The notes under the pieces were generated by a model. It saw nothing but the letters and a program-made list of their open reading frames with translations. It ran no database searches and was not told the DNA's origin. Positions 28,204-36,877 of a DNA stretch of 64,000 nt are shown piece by piece. Source of the stretch: Thauera humireducens (lineage in GTDB: Bacteria > Pseudomonadota > Gammaproteobacteria > Burkholderiales > Rhodocyclaceae); the NCBI RefSeq assembly GCF_001051995.2, contig NZ_CP014646.1:1302001-1366000 (forward strand), written 5' to 3'. A program made the position numbers and the translations under genes. Positions within the stretch are counted from its first letter, which is position 1; every line of letters begins with the position of its first letter.

Positions 28204-29391
28204 TCAGCCTTCCTTGCCGTCGACCCGCGCCCGCAGCAGGAAGGGCGTGTAGCGCCACAGGTAGAGCAGGAAGCCGAGCGACCACACGGTGGCGGCAGCG
28301 TGGATGCCGCCGACCGCCGCGGCCGGAATCGCCACCACCGTCAGCACCCGGATCAGCACCGCCAGTTGCACCAGCACGTAAGCCGCCGTCTCGATCGACC
28401 CGGCCACCAGCATCCGGCCGGTGTGGCCGAGCGCGGTGCGCGTGATCATGCCGATGATCAGCCCGCCGGTGGCGCCGATGGCCAGCGCGTGGATGCCCGC
28501 CGTGCGCGGCAGCACGCCGAGCTGGGCGAGGCCGATCAGTGCGAGGCCGATCGGAATCCAGATGTAGGACAGGTGCAGGATCCACAACAGCGACACGGAA
28601 CGCGTCGCCCAGGGATTCCAGCCGCCCACCCGCACCGCCTGCAGCAGCGCGGCGATGATCGACACCGGCGCCGCCCAGGCGCCCGCGCCGGTTGCCCACA
28701 GCAGCAGCGCGACGCCGGTGGCGATGGCGGCGGCCCAGTCGACCCGCTTGTCGCGCCATTGCTTGATGCCGCGAATGCTGTTGGCGGTAAACATCGGGAT
28801 GACGCGGCCACCGATGACGGTCTCCAGCACCACGATCAGGCCCAGCGCGAGATGCATCGCCATCAGCGGATCGGCGTCGATGACCTGCAGCACCGCGAGG
28901 TGGAACACCAGGTTCGCCAGCGCCAGCAGGCCGGGCAGCACGCCGACGAAGTAGTTGCGCTTGCTCTTGGCCTTGACCAGCACGCGCAGCAGCAGCACTG
29001 CCGCGACCGGCAGGAAGGCGATGTCGATCACCGCCACCCATGCGCCGCTACCGAAGGCCATCGCCAGCCGTCCGGCCAGCCATAGCCCGGCCAGCAGCGC
29101 CAGCGGCGCGCCCGAGGGCGTATCCAGCCCGGTCCAGTTGCGGCCGGCGGTGAACAGGAAGCCGATGATGACCGCGGCCGCGAAGCCGAAGATCATCTCG
29201 TGCGCGTGCCACCACATGCCGGGGATGGGCAGTTGCAGCCCGCCGGAGAAGGCGACCGCCCACACCGGGATGGCGATGACGGCGAGCGCCGCCGCCAGCA
29301 GGTAGAAGGGCCGGAAGGCCAGGGCCCACAGCGAGAAGGTATCGGGGGGGATGCGTTTGGTGGTCGGTTCTTCGAGGGGAATCAGTGCCAT
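28204..29391 (-). CDS. nnrS: NnrS family protein
   Basis: A 395-residue protein with about 12 membrane helices. The NnrS core is clear: FRPFYLLAAALAVIAIPVW, GMWWHAHEMIFGFAAAVIIG, TGRxW-type FTAGRNWTGLD, and GGRVIPMFTANSI; conserved histidines would bind heme and copper. NnrS protects against NO-derived damage and is typical of denitrification islands. It starts 49 bases after nirN ends on the same strand, so it can be the last gene of the nirJ-nirN transcript. Confidence 0.94.
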   Translation of the reverse strand: MALIPLEEPTTKRIPPDTFSLWALAFRPFYLLAAALAVIAIPVWAVAFSGGLQLPIPGMWWHAHEMIFGFAAAVIIGFLFTAGRNWTGLDTPSGAPLALLAGLWLAGRLAMAFGSGAWVAVIDIAFLPVAAVLLLRVLVKAKSKRNYFVGVLPGLLALANLVFHLAVLQVIDADPLMAMHLALGLIVVLETVIGGRVIPMFTANSIRGIKQWRDKRVDWAAAIATGVALLLWATGAGAWAAPVSIIAALLQAVRVGGWNPWATRSVSLLWILHLSYIWIPIGLALIGLAQLGVLPRTAGIHALAIGATGGLIIGMITRTALGHTGRMLVAGSIETAAYVLVQLAVLIRVLTVVAIPAAAVGGIHAAATVWSLGFLLYLWRYTPFLLRARVDGKEG

Positions 29392-29440
29392 GTTGCGCGT
29401 TCTCTATTGGGGGTGTTGCGGGGACACTCCACCACGGGGT

Positions 29441-31033
29441 TCAGTGGCTGGTGCCTTCTTCGCGTGTGATCTTGTTCCACACGTTGTACTTGCCCACCGG
29501 CTTTCTCATCGGCAGGCGCTTGACCTCTTCCAGCGTCTGGGCGTCATAGACGATGACGGCGCCCTCATCCTCCCACAGGCTGGCCAGCGCGTAGCGGCCG
29601 TCGCGGGTGAATTCGACGTGGGCCAGCGTCTTGCCGGGCTCGCCTACGATCTCGCGCACCACCTCGAGCGTCTGCTTGTCGATGACCTGCAGGATGTGCT
29701 TGGCCTGCGGACTCATCATCGAATCGACGAAGGCGTAGCGGCTGTTGGCGTGGCTGCGCAGGAAGAAGCCGGGGCCGCGCGTCGGGATGCGCTTGATGAC
29801 CTCCCAGGTCTTCATGTCGATGACCGTGACCTCGCCCGCCTTGAGGTTTGTGCTGGCCATCACGGTGCGCGGCTTGCCGCCGGCGTCTATCCACTCCCAG
29901 GTGATGCCCGACCCCAGATGCGGCATGCCGTCCAGCGGCAGGTTGGCGATCTTGCGCCGGATGTCGAGGTTCACCACCTGCCCCACGCCTTCGCGCGAGG
30001 CGCCCATCAGTTCGGCGTAGTCCTGGGTGAAGAAGAAGTCGTCGAGCACCTCGTCGAGGATCGTGCGGCGCGGGTTCAGGTAGCCGGGGATGAAGCTGCC
30101 CTCCTTCTGCGCATAATCGTGGATGAAGCCGGTGGGAATGTCCTCGACCGCCTTGGTGTAGCTGATCTCCCAAACCTCGGGCACATCCTTCAGCGCCGCA
30201 ATGAAGGACTGGCGCGGCGTGGCGTCGTACACCGCCGACACGCGCGAGCTCTTCTTGCCGTCGCGGTCGGTCGCGGCGAGGGTCTTGACCAGGTTGAGGT
30301 CGCCGTCGAGCAGCACCAGGCTGTTGGGCAGGTAGTTGGCGACCGCGACATGCTTGCCATCGGGCGAAGCGGCGACGTTGCGGGTATTGATGCCCGCCCT
30401 CACCTCGGCCACCACCTTCAGGTTCCACAGGTCGAACTTGGTGATCCAGCCGTCGCGCGAGCCGAAGAACACATAGCGCCCATTGGCGGCGAACTTGGGC
30501 CCGCCGTGGAGCGCGAAACGCGACTGGAAGCGGTGGATGGGCTCGAGCTTGTCGCCGTCAAGCACACTGACGTGGTGGTCGCCGCCCTCGACGACGAGGA
30601 AGAGGTTCATCGGGTCGGCGTCGAATACCGGCGTGTCGGACAGTGTGGCCGGATCGACGTGCTGGATGCGCGAGGCGCGGATGTCGTCGTCGGTCCAGCG
30701 CGGCGGCGGCTCGACCGGGCTGTAGATCCAGTCGACCAGCGCGGCGATCTCGTCCTTGCCCAGTTGCGCGCCGAAGGCCGGCATCTGCGTGGCGGTGCGG
30801 CCTTCGGCCACCACTTTCAGCGCCTCGGGCTTGCGCAGGCGCGCGAGGTTGTCCGGCAGCAGCGCCGGACCCATGCCGCCGAGCCGGTCGGCCGCGTGGC
30901 AGCTGGCGCAGTGCTGGGCGTAGTTCGCGGCGACCTTCGCCACGCCGTCGTCCGCCGCTTGGGCGCGAGTGGCCGTCGCAGCGCCCGCCACGGCCAGGGC
31001 CAGGCCGGCGAACACGAAGGCATGGCGGATCAT
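29441..31033 (-). CDS. nirN: NirN, dihydro-heme d1 dehydrogenase
   Basis: A 530-residue periplasmic paralogue of NirS with a heme c domain (CASCH, Cys42, Cys45, His46) and an eight-bladed beta-propeller that binds the d1 heme precursor. In studied species NirN oxidises dihydro-heme d1 to d1 as the last maturation step. ATG at 31033 begins a good Sec signal (AFVFAGLALAVAGAATATRA). A second start at 31120 overlaps the nirJ stop (ATGA) and would add 29 residues before the signal peptide; it is less likely biologically but is ideally placed for coupling. Confidence 0.92.
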   Translation of the reverse strand: MIRHAFVFAGLALAVAGAATATRAQAADDGVAKVAANYAQHCASCHAADRLGGMGPALLPDNLARLRKPEALKVVAEGRTATQMPAFGAQLGKDEIAALVDWIYSPVEPPPRWTDDDIRASRIQHVDPATLSDTPVFDADPMNLFLVVEGGDHHVSVLDGDKLEPIHRFQSRFALHGGPKFAANGRYVFFGSRDGWITKFDLWNLKVVAEVRAGINTRNVAASPDGKHVAVANYLPNSLVLLDGDLNLVKTLAATDRDGKKSSRVSAVYDATPRQSFIAALKDVPEVWEISYTKAVEDIPTGFIHDYAQKEGSFIPGYLNPRRTILDEVLDDFFFTQDYAELMGASREGVGQVVNLDIRRKIANLPLDGMPHLGSGITWEWIDAGGKPRTVMASTNLKAGEVTVIDMKTWEVIKRIPTRGPGFFLRSHANSRYAFVDSMMSPQAKHILQVIDKQTLEVVREIVGEPGKTLAHVEFTRDGRYALASLWEDEGAVIVYDAQTLEEVKRLPMRKPVGKYNVWNKITREEGTSH

Positions 31034-31116
31034 CTTCGCCGCCGCTTCCCCCTGGGACGAAAACGTCCCCTCGGGGCGCAGCGCAGCCGCAGCGCGGGGA
31101 GCACCGGTACCTTGTC

Positions 31117-32328
31117 TCATGCCGACACCTTGGCGATGCGCACCCAGGGGGTGGTGACGACGCGCTCGCCGCCTTCATAGTCGGCCGCGGTGACGCCGAT
31201 CTCCTCGTCATCCAGATAGCATCCGGGGTCTTCCGCCCACGGATTGCCGGTAACCTGCGAGGCGCGTACGCGCGAACTGCCGTTGCAGATGTCCAGGTAC
31301 TTGCACGCGCCGCAACGCCCTTCGAGCGTGCGCGGGTGCTGCTTGAGCCCGGCCAGCAGCGGGTTGTCGAGGTCGTTCCAGATGTCGCCGAAGGCACGCT
31401 TGCGCACGTCGCCCAGGGGTACGTGCCACCACATGGTGTCCGGGTGCACGATGCCCAGGTTGTCGATGTTGGCGACATTGACGCCGCTGGCGTTGCCGCC
31501 CCACTGGCGCAGCTTGGCCTCGATGTGCGCGGCACGCTCGGGGAAGCGGCGCTGCACCCACTGCAGCAGGAAGGGACCGTCGGCGTCGTTGTTGCCGGTG
31601 ACGAAGTCCTTTTCGATGCCGCGCCGGTGCAGGTCGAGGCAGGTCTCGAACAGCAACTCCATGGCCTCGCGCGTGGTGCGGTGGCGCGCGTCGCCCGCGC
31701 GGTTCTTGTTGCCGCGCCCTGCATAGTTGAGGTGCGAGAAGTAGAACTTGTCGATGCCCTCGTCCTCCACCAGCTTCAGCAGCGCCGGCAGGTCGTGGGC
31801 ATTGCCCTCGGTCATCGTGTAGCGCACGCCCACCTTGATGCCGCGCGCCAGGCACAGGCGGATGCCCTGCATCGAGGCATCGAAGGCGCCCTGCTTGCGG
31901 CGGAAGCGGTCATGCGTGGCGCCGATGCCGTCGAGGCTGACGCCGACGTAGTCGAAGCCGATCGCATCGATAGCATCGATGTTGGATTCGTCGATCAGCG
32001 TGCCGTTGGACGACAGCGCGACGTAGAAGCCCATCGCCTTGGCACGGCGGGCGATGTCGAAGAGGTCGGGCCGCAGCAGCGGCTCGCCGCCCGACAGGAT
32101 CAGCACCGGAACCCGTGCCGCCTTCAGGTCGTCCATGACCTTGAACACCTCGTCGGTGTTCAGCTCGCCGGGGAAGTCCTTGTCGGCCGAGATTGAATAA
32201 CAGTGCTCGCAGGTCAGGTTGCAACGCCGGATCAGGTTCCAGATGACGACGGGGCCCGGCGGGTTGCGGCGCGGGCCGGCAGGCGTGGGCTGGTCGAGTT
32301 CGCGGACGAAGTGGGCGATGCGGAACAT
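31117..32328 (-). CDS. nirJ: NirJ, radical SAM heme d1 synthase
   Basis: A 403-residue radical SAM enzyme. The SAM cluster motif is CNLTCEHC (Cys36, Cys40, Cys43); a C-terminal SPASM-like region has CGACKYLDICNGSSR and a later Cys in EDPGCYL. NirJ removes the propionate side chains of 12,18-didecarboxysiroheme and installs the keto groups. ATG at 32328 has GGAGAG seven bases upstream. It is separated from nirH by 712 bp, in which a small gene lies on the opposite strand; I found no Dnr-type box directly before nirJ. Confidence 0.96.
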   Translation of the reverse strand: MFRIAHFVRELDQPTPAGPRRNPPGPVVIWNLIRRCNLTCEHCYSISADKDFPGELNTDEVFKVMDDLKAARVPVLILSGGEPLLRPDLFDIARRAKAMGFYVALSSNGTLIDESNIDAIDAIGFDYVGVSLDGIGATHDRFRRKQGAFDASMQGIRLCLARGIKVGVRYTMTEGNAHDLPALLKLVEDEGIDKFYFSHLNYAGRGNKNRAGDARHRTTREAMELLFETCLDLHRRGIEKDFVTGNNDADGPFLLQWVQRRFPERAAHIEAKLRQWGGNASGVNVANIDNLGIVHPDTMWWHVPLGDVRKRAFGDIWNDLDNPLLAGLKQHPRTLEGRCGACKYLDICNGSSRVRASQVTGNPWAEDPGCYLDDEEIGVTAADYEGGERVVTTPWVRIAKVSA

Positions 32329-32745
32329 GGGGGCTCTCCAGAGTGCAGCTCATTAGAGCCGAGCCGGAGGGCGGGAAAAATGACACGGGTCAAGGGACAG
32401 GGCGAAACGAACGGTATGGGGTTCCTGGCAACTCCTTGCGGCGCGGCTTCCTCGCGCCCTGGCGGACACCCGCATCCCGTGACCCGTGACCCGTATCACG
32501 GCGAACGGCGGGACTCCTGGTCTATGCTTCGCCCAACTTGCGCAACCTGCCTCACCGCACGCGGGACATGCTTGCCAGTCCATCTTTCAGGCCACATGAT
32601 GGCGACATAGCGCCCCGTCACGCGGCGCCACATCGCGTTCCGTGGCCAGTGAATGCGTCGGAAGCGTGCATATGACACAACCGGATTATCGTTTTTTACA
32701 TTTTTGTGCTTTTAAACGCTTTAATTCGGAGAGGTTGCCCTACCA
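32329..32745. other. 417-bp region between nirJ and a small plus-strand gene
   Basis: No convincing gene. It holds the nirJ ribosome binding site, a short direct repeat (CCGTGAC twice, 32477-32490, followed by a partial third copy) and, at about 32680-32725, a strikingly AT-rich patch with several T-runs that looks like a plus-strand promoter. No FNR/Dnr-type box was seen. Confidence 0.6.
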
Positions 32746-32940
32746 ATGCGAGCCAACGCCATGACGACTCCCAAATCTCACGACGACCGTTTCATCTCGA
32801 TTCCGGAACTCTCCGACGAAACCTGGGAGTTGCTGATGGAAATCTGCGAGCTGACTCCGGGCCTCAGGGAGTCCGACATCGAGTCTTCGCCGGTGCGGCG
32901 TGCCGTCGAAGAACGTCCGAACGGCTACCTGCCGCACTGA
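32746..32940 (+). CDS. Small acidic protein of unknown function in the nirH-nirJ gap
   Basis: A 64-residue protein (59 if the ATG at 32761 is used). GGAGAGG lies 11 bases before the first ATG, behind the AT-rich promoter-like patch. The sequence is soluble and acidic, with ELSDETWELLMEICELTPGL in the middle and a conserved-looking end NGYLPH. I do not recognise a family. It is the only plus-strand gene between nnrS and nirS. Its clean start signals support a real gene; the role is unknown. Confidence 0.6.
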   Translation: MRANAMTTPKSHDDRFISIPELSDETWELLMEICELTPGLRESDIESSPVRRAVEERPNGYLPH

Positions 32941-33040
32941 GAGGGGCCTGCTCTCAATCGTTAGCGCAGCATCGTCTACCGGCCGCGGCGTGCGGCCGAG
33001 CGGGCCGAAGAGACAGGCCCGATCGATAGCCCAACCGCCG

Positions 33041-33556
33041 TCAACCGGCGATTCGAAGTCCCGTTTTCTTGAGAATGCCGGCGGAGAACAGAACGTCCCG
33101 CCCCTTGCAGGCTCCGCGAAACTCGCGTTCGAGCAGCAGCGCAATCTCCTCTACCCGCACCAGCGCAGCCTCCCTCGACGCTGCATGCACCATCGCGAAC
33201 AGGTTGTACGGCCAGTCCGGCAAGTGTCGCGGCCGGCGGTAGCAGTGGGTGACGAAGTCCAGCGCCCCTACCCGTTCGCCGACAGCATCGATCATGGCGT
33301 CGTCGATGTTCCACACGCTCATGCCGTTGGCGGTGTACCCGATCGCGTAGTGGTTGGGCACGGCGCCGATTCGGCGGATGCGTCCGCTCTCCAGCATCTG
33401 CGCCAGCCGCTCACGCACCGCCTGCTCGCTGCAGCCCAACTGCTCGGCAACGGCGGCATACGGCCGGGGTACCAGCGGCAAGCCGTCCTGGGTGGCCAGC
33501 ACGATGCGCCGGTCGAGTTCGTCGAGTCCGATGGGGTCCGGTGCAGGGCTTGTCAT
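33041..33556 (-). CDS. nirH: NirH, siroheme decarboxylase subunit
   Basis: A 171-residue AsnC/Lrp-fold protein. The N-terminal helix-turn-helix-like part (LDRRIVLATQDGLPLVPRPY) and the C-terminal CYRRPRHLPDWPYNLFAMVH motif place it in the NirL/NirH branch. With NirDL and NirG it converts siroheme to 12,18-didecarboxysiroheme. The start is ATG at 33556, four bases after GGAGG and overlapping the nirG stop (TGATG); an ATG one codon earlier is also possible. A much longer frame to 33769 runs antiparallel through nirG and is rejected. Confidence 0.9.
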   Translation of the reverse strand: MTSPAPDPIGLDELDRRIVLATQDGLPLVPRPYAAVAEQLGCSEQAVRERLAQMLESGRIRRIGAVPNHYAIGYTANGMSVWNIDDAMIDAVGERVGALDFVTHCYRRPRHLPDWPYNLFAMVHAASREAALVRVEEIALLLEREFRGACKGRDVLFSAGILKKTGLRIAG

Positions 33557-34071
33557 CATGCCTCCAGTTTCATCTCGACGAAGTACTCTCTTTCCTTGGG
33601 AAAGAGATGGACCGGCAGCCCGGTCGCCGCCTCGATGCGCCGTGACACCTCGGCGATGCCTTCCGGACGTTCGGTCGCAAGCACGAACCACATGTTGAGA
33701 CCGTGTTCGCGGCGGTAGTTGTGCGCCACCTCGGGGAAGGCGTTCACCGCCTCCACCACCGCCCCCCACACGGCCTCGGGCACAGCCATGGCCGCAAGGC
33801 AGAAGGCGCCGCCCATGCGTTCGATCTGGAACATCGGGCCGAAGCGCGTCAGCACCCGGTCGCGCAGCATGGCCTGCACCCGCGCGATCACTTCGGCTTC
33901 GTCGAGGCCGACTGCAGCCGCGACATCGGCGAAAGGCGTTCCGGTCAGCGGGAAATCGCCCTGCAGCGCGTTGATCAGCTTGCGGTCGATCGCATCGGGC
34001 TCGCGCGTGGCGGCAACGCCGCGACGGCTGGCCGCGGGTGCCGCAACGCCCGGCATGGATGGCTCAGACAT
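33556..34071 (-). CDS. nirG: NirG, siroheme decarboxylase subunit
   Basis: A 171-residue member of the same family with the NirD/NirG-type motif HNYRREHGLNMWFVLAT. The first 35 residues (MSEPSMPGVAAPAASRRG) are low-complexity and not conserved. The ATG at 34071 overlaps the nirDL end by eight bases. It ends by overlapping nirH, so nirF-nirDL-nirG-nirH are one tightly coupled unit for heme d1 synthesis. Confidence 0.9.
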   Translation of the reverse strand: MSEPSMPGVAAPAASRRGVAATREPDAIDRKLINALQGDFPLTGTPFADVAAAVGLDEAEVIARVQAMLRDRVLTRFGPMFQIERMGGAFCLAAMAVPEAVWGAVVEAVNAFPEVAHNYRREHGLNMWFVLATERPEGIAEVSRRIEAATGLPVHLFPKEREYFVEMKLEA

Positions 34072-35113
34072 GGGCGCCCTCCTTTGCCGACAGATAGCGC
34101 GCGCCGGTCTGCTTGAAGCGCCGGCAGCTGAACAGCACGTCATGTGGCGCGGCGTCCAGCCCTAGACGGGCCGCGATCTCGCCGCGCGCCGCCAGGACGT
34201 CGTCGCGTGCGCTGCCGTGGATCATGCAGAACAGGTTGTAAGGCCAGTCGGGCAGCACCCGGCGCCGGCGGTAGCACAACGTCACCGCGGGCTCGCGCGC
34301 CAGCAGGCGGCCCAGTTCGCTGACCCGGTCATCCGGGATGTCCCACACGCACATCGCGTTGGCCTCCAGCCCCAGTTCGTGGTGGCGGACCACCACGCCG
34401 AGGCGCCGGATCAGCCCTTCGTCCTGCCAGCGCTGGAGCAGCTCGATCGCCATGGCCTCGGTCAGGCCCGCCTGCTCACCCAGCGCCGAATACGGACGCG
34501 GCACAAGCGGCAGGCCCGCCTGCAGCACGGTGATCAGATCGCGTTCGAGCACGGGCAGCGCACAGGCCGCGCCTTGCGCCGTGGCGGTGGGACGCGGCTC
34601 GACGCTGCGGTGGCAGGCTGCGCGCCGTCCGCCCTGATCCGTGCCGAGATCGAAGCCGAGATCGATGTGGAACTCCTCTTCGAGCGGCAGCACGATCACC
34701 GCGCAGCCGGTGTCGCGCTCGATGCCGGCGACGACGTCCTGCAGATGGCTTTCGGACGCCGCCGTCACCACGAACCACAGGTTGAAGCGGTGCTCGCGCT
34801 GGTAGTTGTGGTTGATCGCGGGTTCGCCGCTGACACGGGCTGCGATCTCCTCGAGCCGCTCCGGCGGCGCCGCCAGGGCGGCGAGCGCGCTCGCCCCCAG
34901 CCTGCGCGGGGCGAACACGGCACCGACCCGGCTCACCAGACCCTCGTCGATCAGGCGGCGGTAGGCCGTGATCACCTGCGCTTCGTCCAGCCCGACGGCC
35001 TCGCCGACGCGGGCGAATGGCTGCGGATCGAGCGGAAACCCGCGTTGCCATTCGTTGAGCAGGCGGAAATCGGTCGCATCGACCGCGCTCGGCAGCGTGA
35101 CGGTGCGCGGCAT
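34064..35113 (-). CDS. nirDL: NirDL, fused siroheme decarboxylase
   Basis: A 349-residue fusion of two AsnC/Lrp-type decarboxylase units. Residues about 1-160 are NirD-like (NHNYQREHRFNLWFVVTA); residues about 190-349 are NirL-like (LCYRRRRVLPDWPYNLFCMI). A linker of some 30 residues rich in Arg and Ala joins them. The same fusion is known in Paracoccus; in Pseudomonas the two are separate. ATG at 35113 overlaps the nirF stop by one base (TGATG). A longer frame to 35620 is antiparallel overlap with nirF coding and is rejected. Confidence 0.93.
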   Translation of the reverse strand: MPRTVTLPSAVDATDFRLLNEWQRGFPLDPQPFARVGEAVGLDEAQVITAYRRLIDEGLVSRVGAVFAPRRLGASALAALAAPPERLEEIAARVSGEPAINHNYQREHRFNLWFVVTAASESHLQDVVAGIERDTGCAVIVLPLEEEFHIDLGFDLGTDQGGRRAACHRSVEPRPTATAQGAACALPVLERDLITVLQAGLPLVPRPYSALGEQAGLTEAMAIELLQRWQDEGLIRRLGVVVRHHELGLEANAMCVWDIPDDRVSELGRLLAREPAVTLCYRRRRVLPDWPYNLFCMIHGSARDDVLAARGEIAARLGLDAAPHDVLFSCRRFKQTGARYLSAKEGAHV

Positions 35114-36327
35114 CAGAACCCCGTGCGCGCGGCGCGCGTGGTGAAGAAGATGCCGCTCGGGCTGGCCGACTCGAAGCCGCCAACCTGCTGCTTGGTCGCG
35201 GTATCGTAGATGACGACCTTGTTGTCGTCTCGCGCCGACATCCAGACCTCGTATCCCTTGGACAGGAACTCCATGTGCAGGATGCCGCGGCCCGGCTGCA
35301 GCGTGTGCGTGACCTTGCCGCTGACCGTGTCGATGACCTGTACCCAGCCATTGTCCGGGAAGGCGAAGTTCACCCAGATCTCGCGTCCGTCGGGCCTCGC
35401 CATGGCGAACACCGGCTGGCTCCTGACCGGGATGCGACCCACCTCCTGCCAGGTGTCGGTATCGACGACCAGCACCTCGTGGCGCCCGATGGCGGGCAGG
35501 TAGGCACGGCCGCCAGCCACCGACCAGCCGCGCAGGTGCGGCATCTTGTACACCGGCAGCGGCTCCTGGCCCTTGCCGTAGCCCGACAGGATCTTGCGGC
35601 TGCCCTGCTCCGGGTTCCACAGGTCGAGCCGGGCCAGCCCATCCTCACCGAACAGGCCGGCGATGTAGTGGCGGCCATCGGGCGTCACCAGCGCGTCGTA
35701 GGGCTGGTTGCCGCCGGCGAAGCGCTGGGTCTGCGGGTTCGTCGGGTCGGAGAAGTCGGTGATCCAGATCTCACCCGCTTCGAACAGCGAATAGATGAAG
35801 CGCCTGCCCGACAGGTCGGCCAGGCCGACCACCTTAGAGCGGCGGCCATCCTCGGTGATCGCCGGCACCTCGGCGAGCAGTTCCAGCGTGTTGGCATCGA
35901 AGGCCTTCACGCCGCCCGGCGCGTAGTTCTGCGCGACGACGATGCGGCCGTCGTGCGAGATCGAGCCACCGATGGAATTACCCGCCTGCAGCACGCGGCC
36001 GACGATCTTCGCCTCAAGCAGGTCCACCTTCGTCAGCCCGCCGTCACGGCCGAACACGAAGGCGTAGCGCGCATCGCGCGAAAACACCACCGAGGCGTGC
36101 GACAGGTCGCCCAGACCGTCGACGGTGGCGAGCACCGACCTTCCGCTCGTCTCGATGACCTTTACGCGCCCATCGGCGCGCTCGATGACGACGCCGAGGT
36201 CACCCGTCCCGCGGACGTGCGCCACCGGGCCGAAACTGGAGCAGGCGGAGAGCAGCCATACGATGGCCGGCAGGATCACCGCCCAAAGGGCGGGCGGCGC
36301 CAGACGCACCTTGGTTTGCGAAGACAT
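35113..36327 (-). CDS. nirF: NirF, heme d1 biosynthesis protein, predicted lipoprotein
   Basis: A 404-residue beta-propeller related to the d1 domain of NirS but without heme c. The N-terminus carries a lipobox, LLSAC with Cys29, so the mature protein should be lipid-anchored on the periplasmic side. NirF acts late in d1 synthesis together with NirN and NirS. Motifs include FVFGRDGGLTKVDL, GNSIGGSISHDGR and PHLRGWSVAGGRAYLPA. ATG at 36327 has GGAG six bases upstream; an in-frame start at 36363 lies further out and is less likely. nirC lies 60 bases upstream on the same strand. Confidence 0.94.
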   Translation of the reverse strand: MSSQTKVRLAPPALWAVILPAIVWLLSACSSFGPVAHVRGTGDLGVVIERADGRVKVIETSGRSVLATVDGLGDLSHASVVFSRDARYAFVFGRDGGLTKVDLLEAKIVGRVLQAGNSIGGSISHDGRIVVAQNYAPGGVKAFDANTLELLAEVPAITEDGRRSKVVGLADLSGRRFIYSLFEAGEIWITDFSDPTNPQTQRFAGGNQPYDALVTPDGRHYIAGLFGEDGLARLDLWNPEQGSRKILSGYGKGQEPLPVYKMPHLRGWSVAGGRAYLPAIGRHEVLVVDTDTWQEVGRIPVRSQPVFAMARPDGREIWVNFAFPDNGWVQVIDTVSGKVTHTLQPGRGILHMEFLSKGYEVWMSARDDNKVVIYDTATKQQVGGFESASPSGIFFTTRAARTGF

Positions 36328-36387
36328 GGAAACTCCAGCTCGATGAGGAAAATCGGACGGCACAGGCTCGCAGCCCGGCGCGAATGA

Positions 36388-36762
36388 TCAGCGTGAAGCC
36401 GGCAAGCCGGTGTCCGGCGGGAAGCCGCGCATCAACTGGTCCACGATCCACTCGGCTTCGGGCTCGCTGACGATGCCGCGGAAGGGGGGCATCGGCGTGC
36501 CGGGCCGGCCGCTCACGACGGTCGCGACGAGGCCCTCGAAAGGCTTGTCGACCAGGGCGTCGGGCGTGAGTGCGGGACCCAGACCGCCGGCCAGGGTCAG
36601 GCCGTGACAGGAACCGCAGTCCTGGCGGACGATATGGATCAGCTCACGGGCGCGCTGCGCTTCGGGTGCGACAGGCTTCGCCTCGGAGGCAGAAGCGAAT
36701 GCGGCAACCAGCGCTGCGCCGAGAAAGACGGCGACGTGGGCTAGCAGGGGTGGGATCTTCAT
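36388..36762 (-). CDS. nirC: NirC, cytochrome c55x
   Basis: A 124-residue periplasmic monoheme cytochrome with a Sec signal (about residues 1-26) and heme motif CGSCH (Cys49, Cys52, His53). The likely axial Met is in GTPMPPFRGIV. NirC is a small electron carrier for NirS or for d1 maturation. It is the first gene of the nirCFDLGH unit and has a Dnr-type box 59 bases upstream, so this unit can be expressed separately from nirS. Confidence 0.93.
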   Translation of the reverse strand: MKIPPLLAHVAVFLGAALVAAFASASEAKPVAPEAQRARELIHIVRQDCGSCHGLTLAGGLGPALTPDALVDKPFEGLVATVVSGRPGTPMPPFRGIVSEPEAEWIVDQLMRGFPPDTGLPASR

Positions 36763-36821
36763 CGCACAATCCGTTGGCAGGTCAGTGCGTGACAGGATGG
36801 CAACAAGGGTCGGGCGATACC

Positions 36822-36835
36822 TTGACTCGCATCAA
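36822..36835. promoter_or_regulatory. FNR/Dnr-type box before nirC
   Basis: TTGACTCGCATCAA on the plus strand (TTGAT-GCGA-GTCAA as read by nirC) matches the consensus at nine of ten positions. It lies 59 bases before the nirC ATG and 42 bases beyond the end of the cupredoxin gene, in a 115-bp gap. Confidence 0.75.
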
Positions 36836-36877
36836 CCCTGACGGGGCCGCGGTCTTGGTGCCCGCCCCGCCCCCGGT

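Noticed and set aside
32329..32745. Dnr-type box for nirJ
   Set aside because: No TTGAT-N4-ATCAA-like sequence with enough matches was found in this gap.
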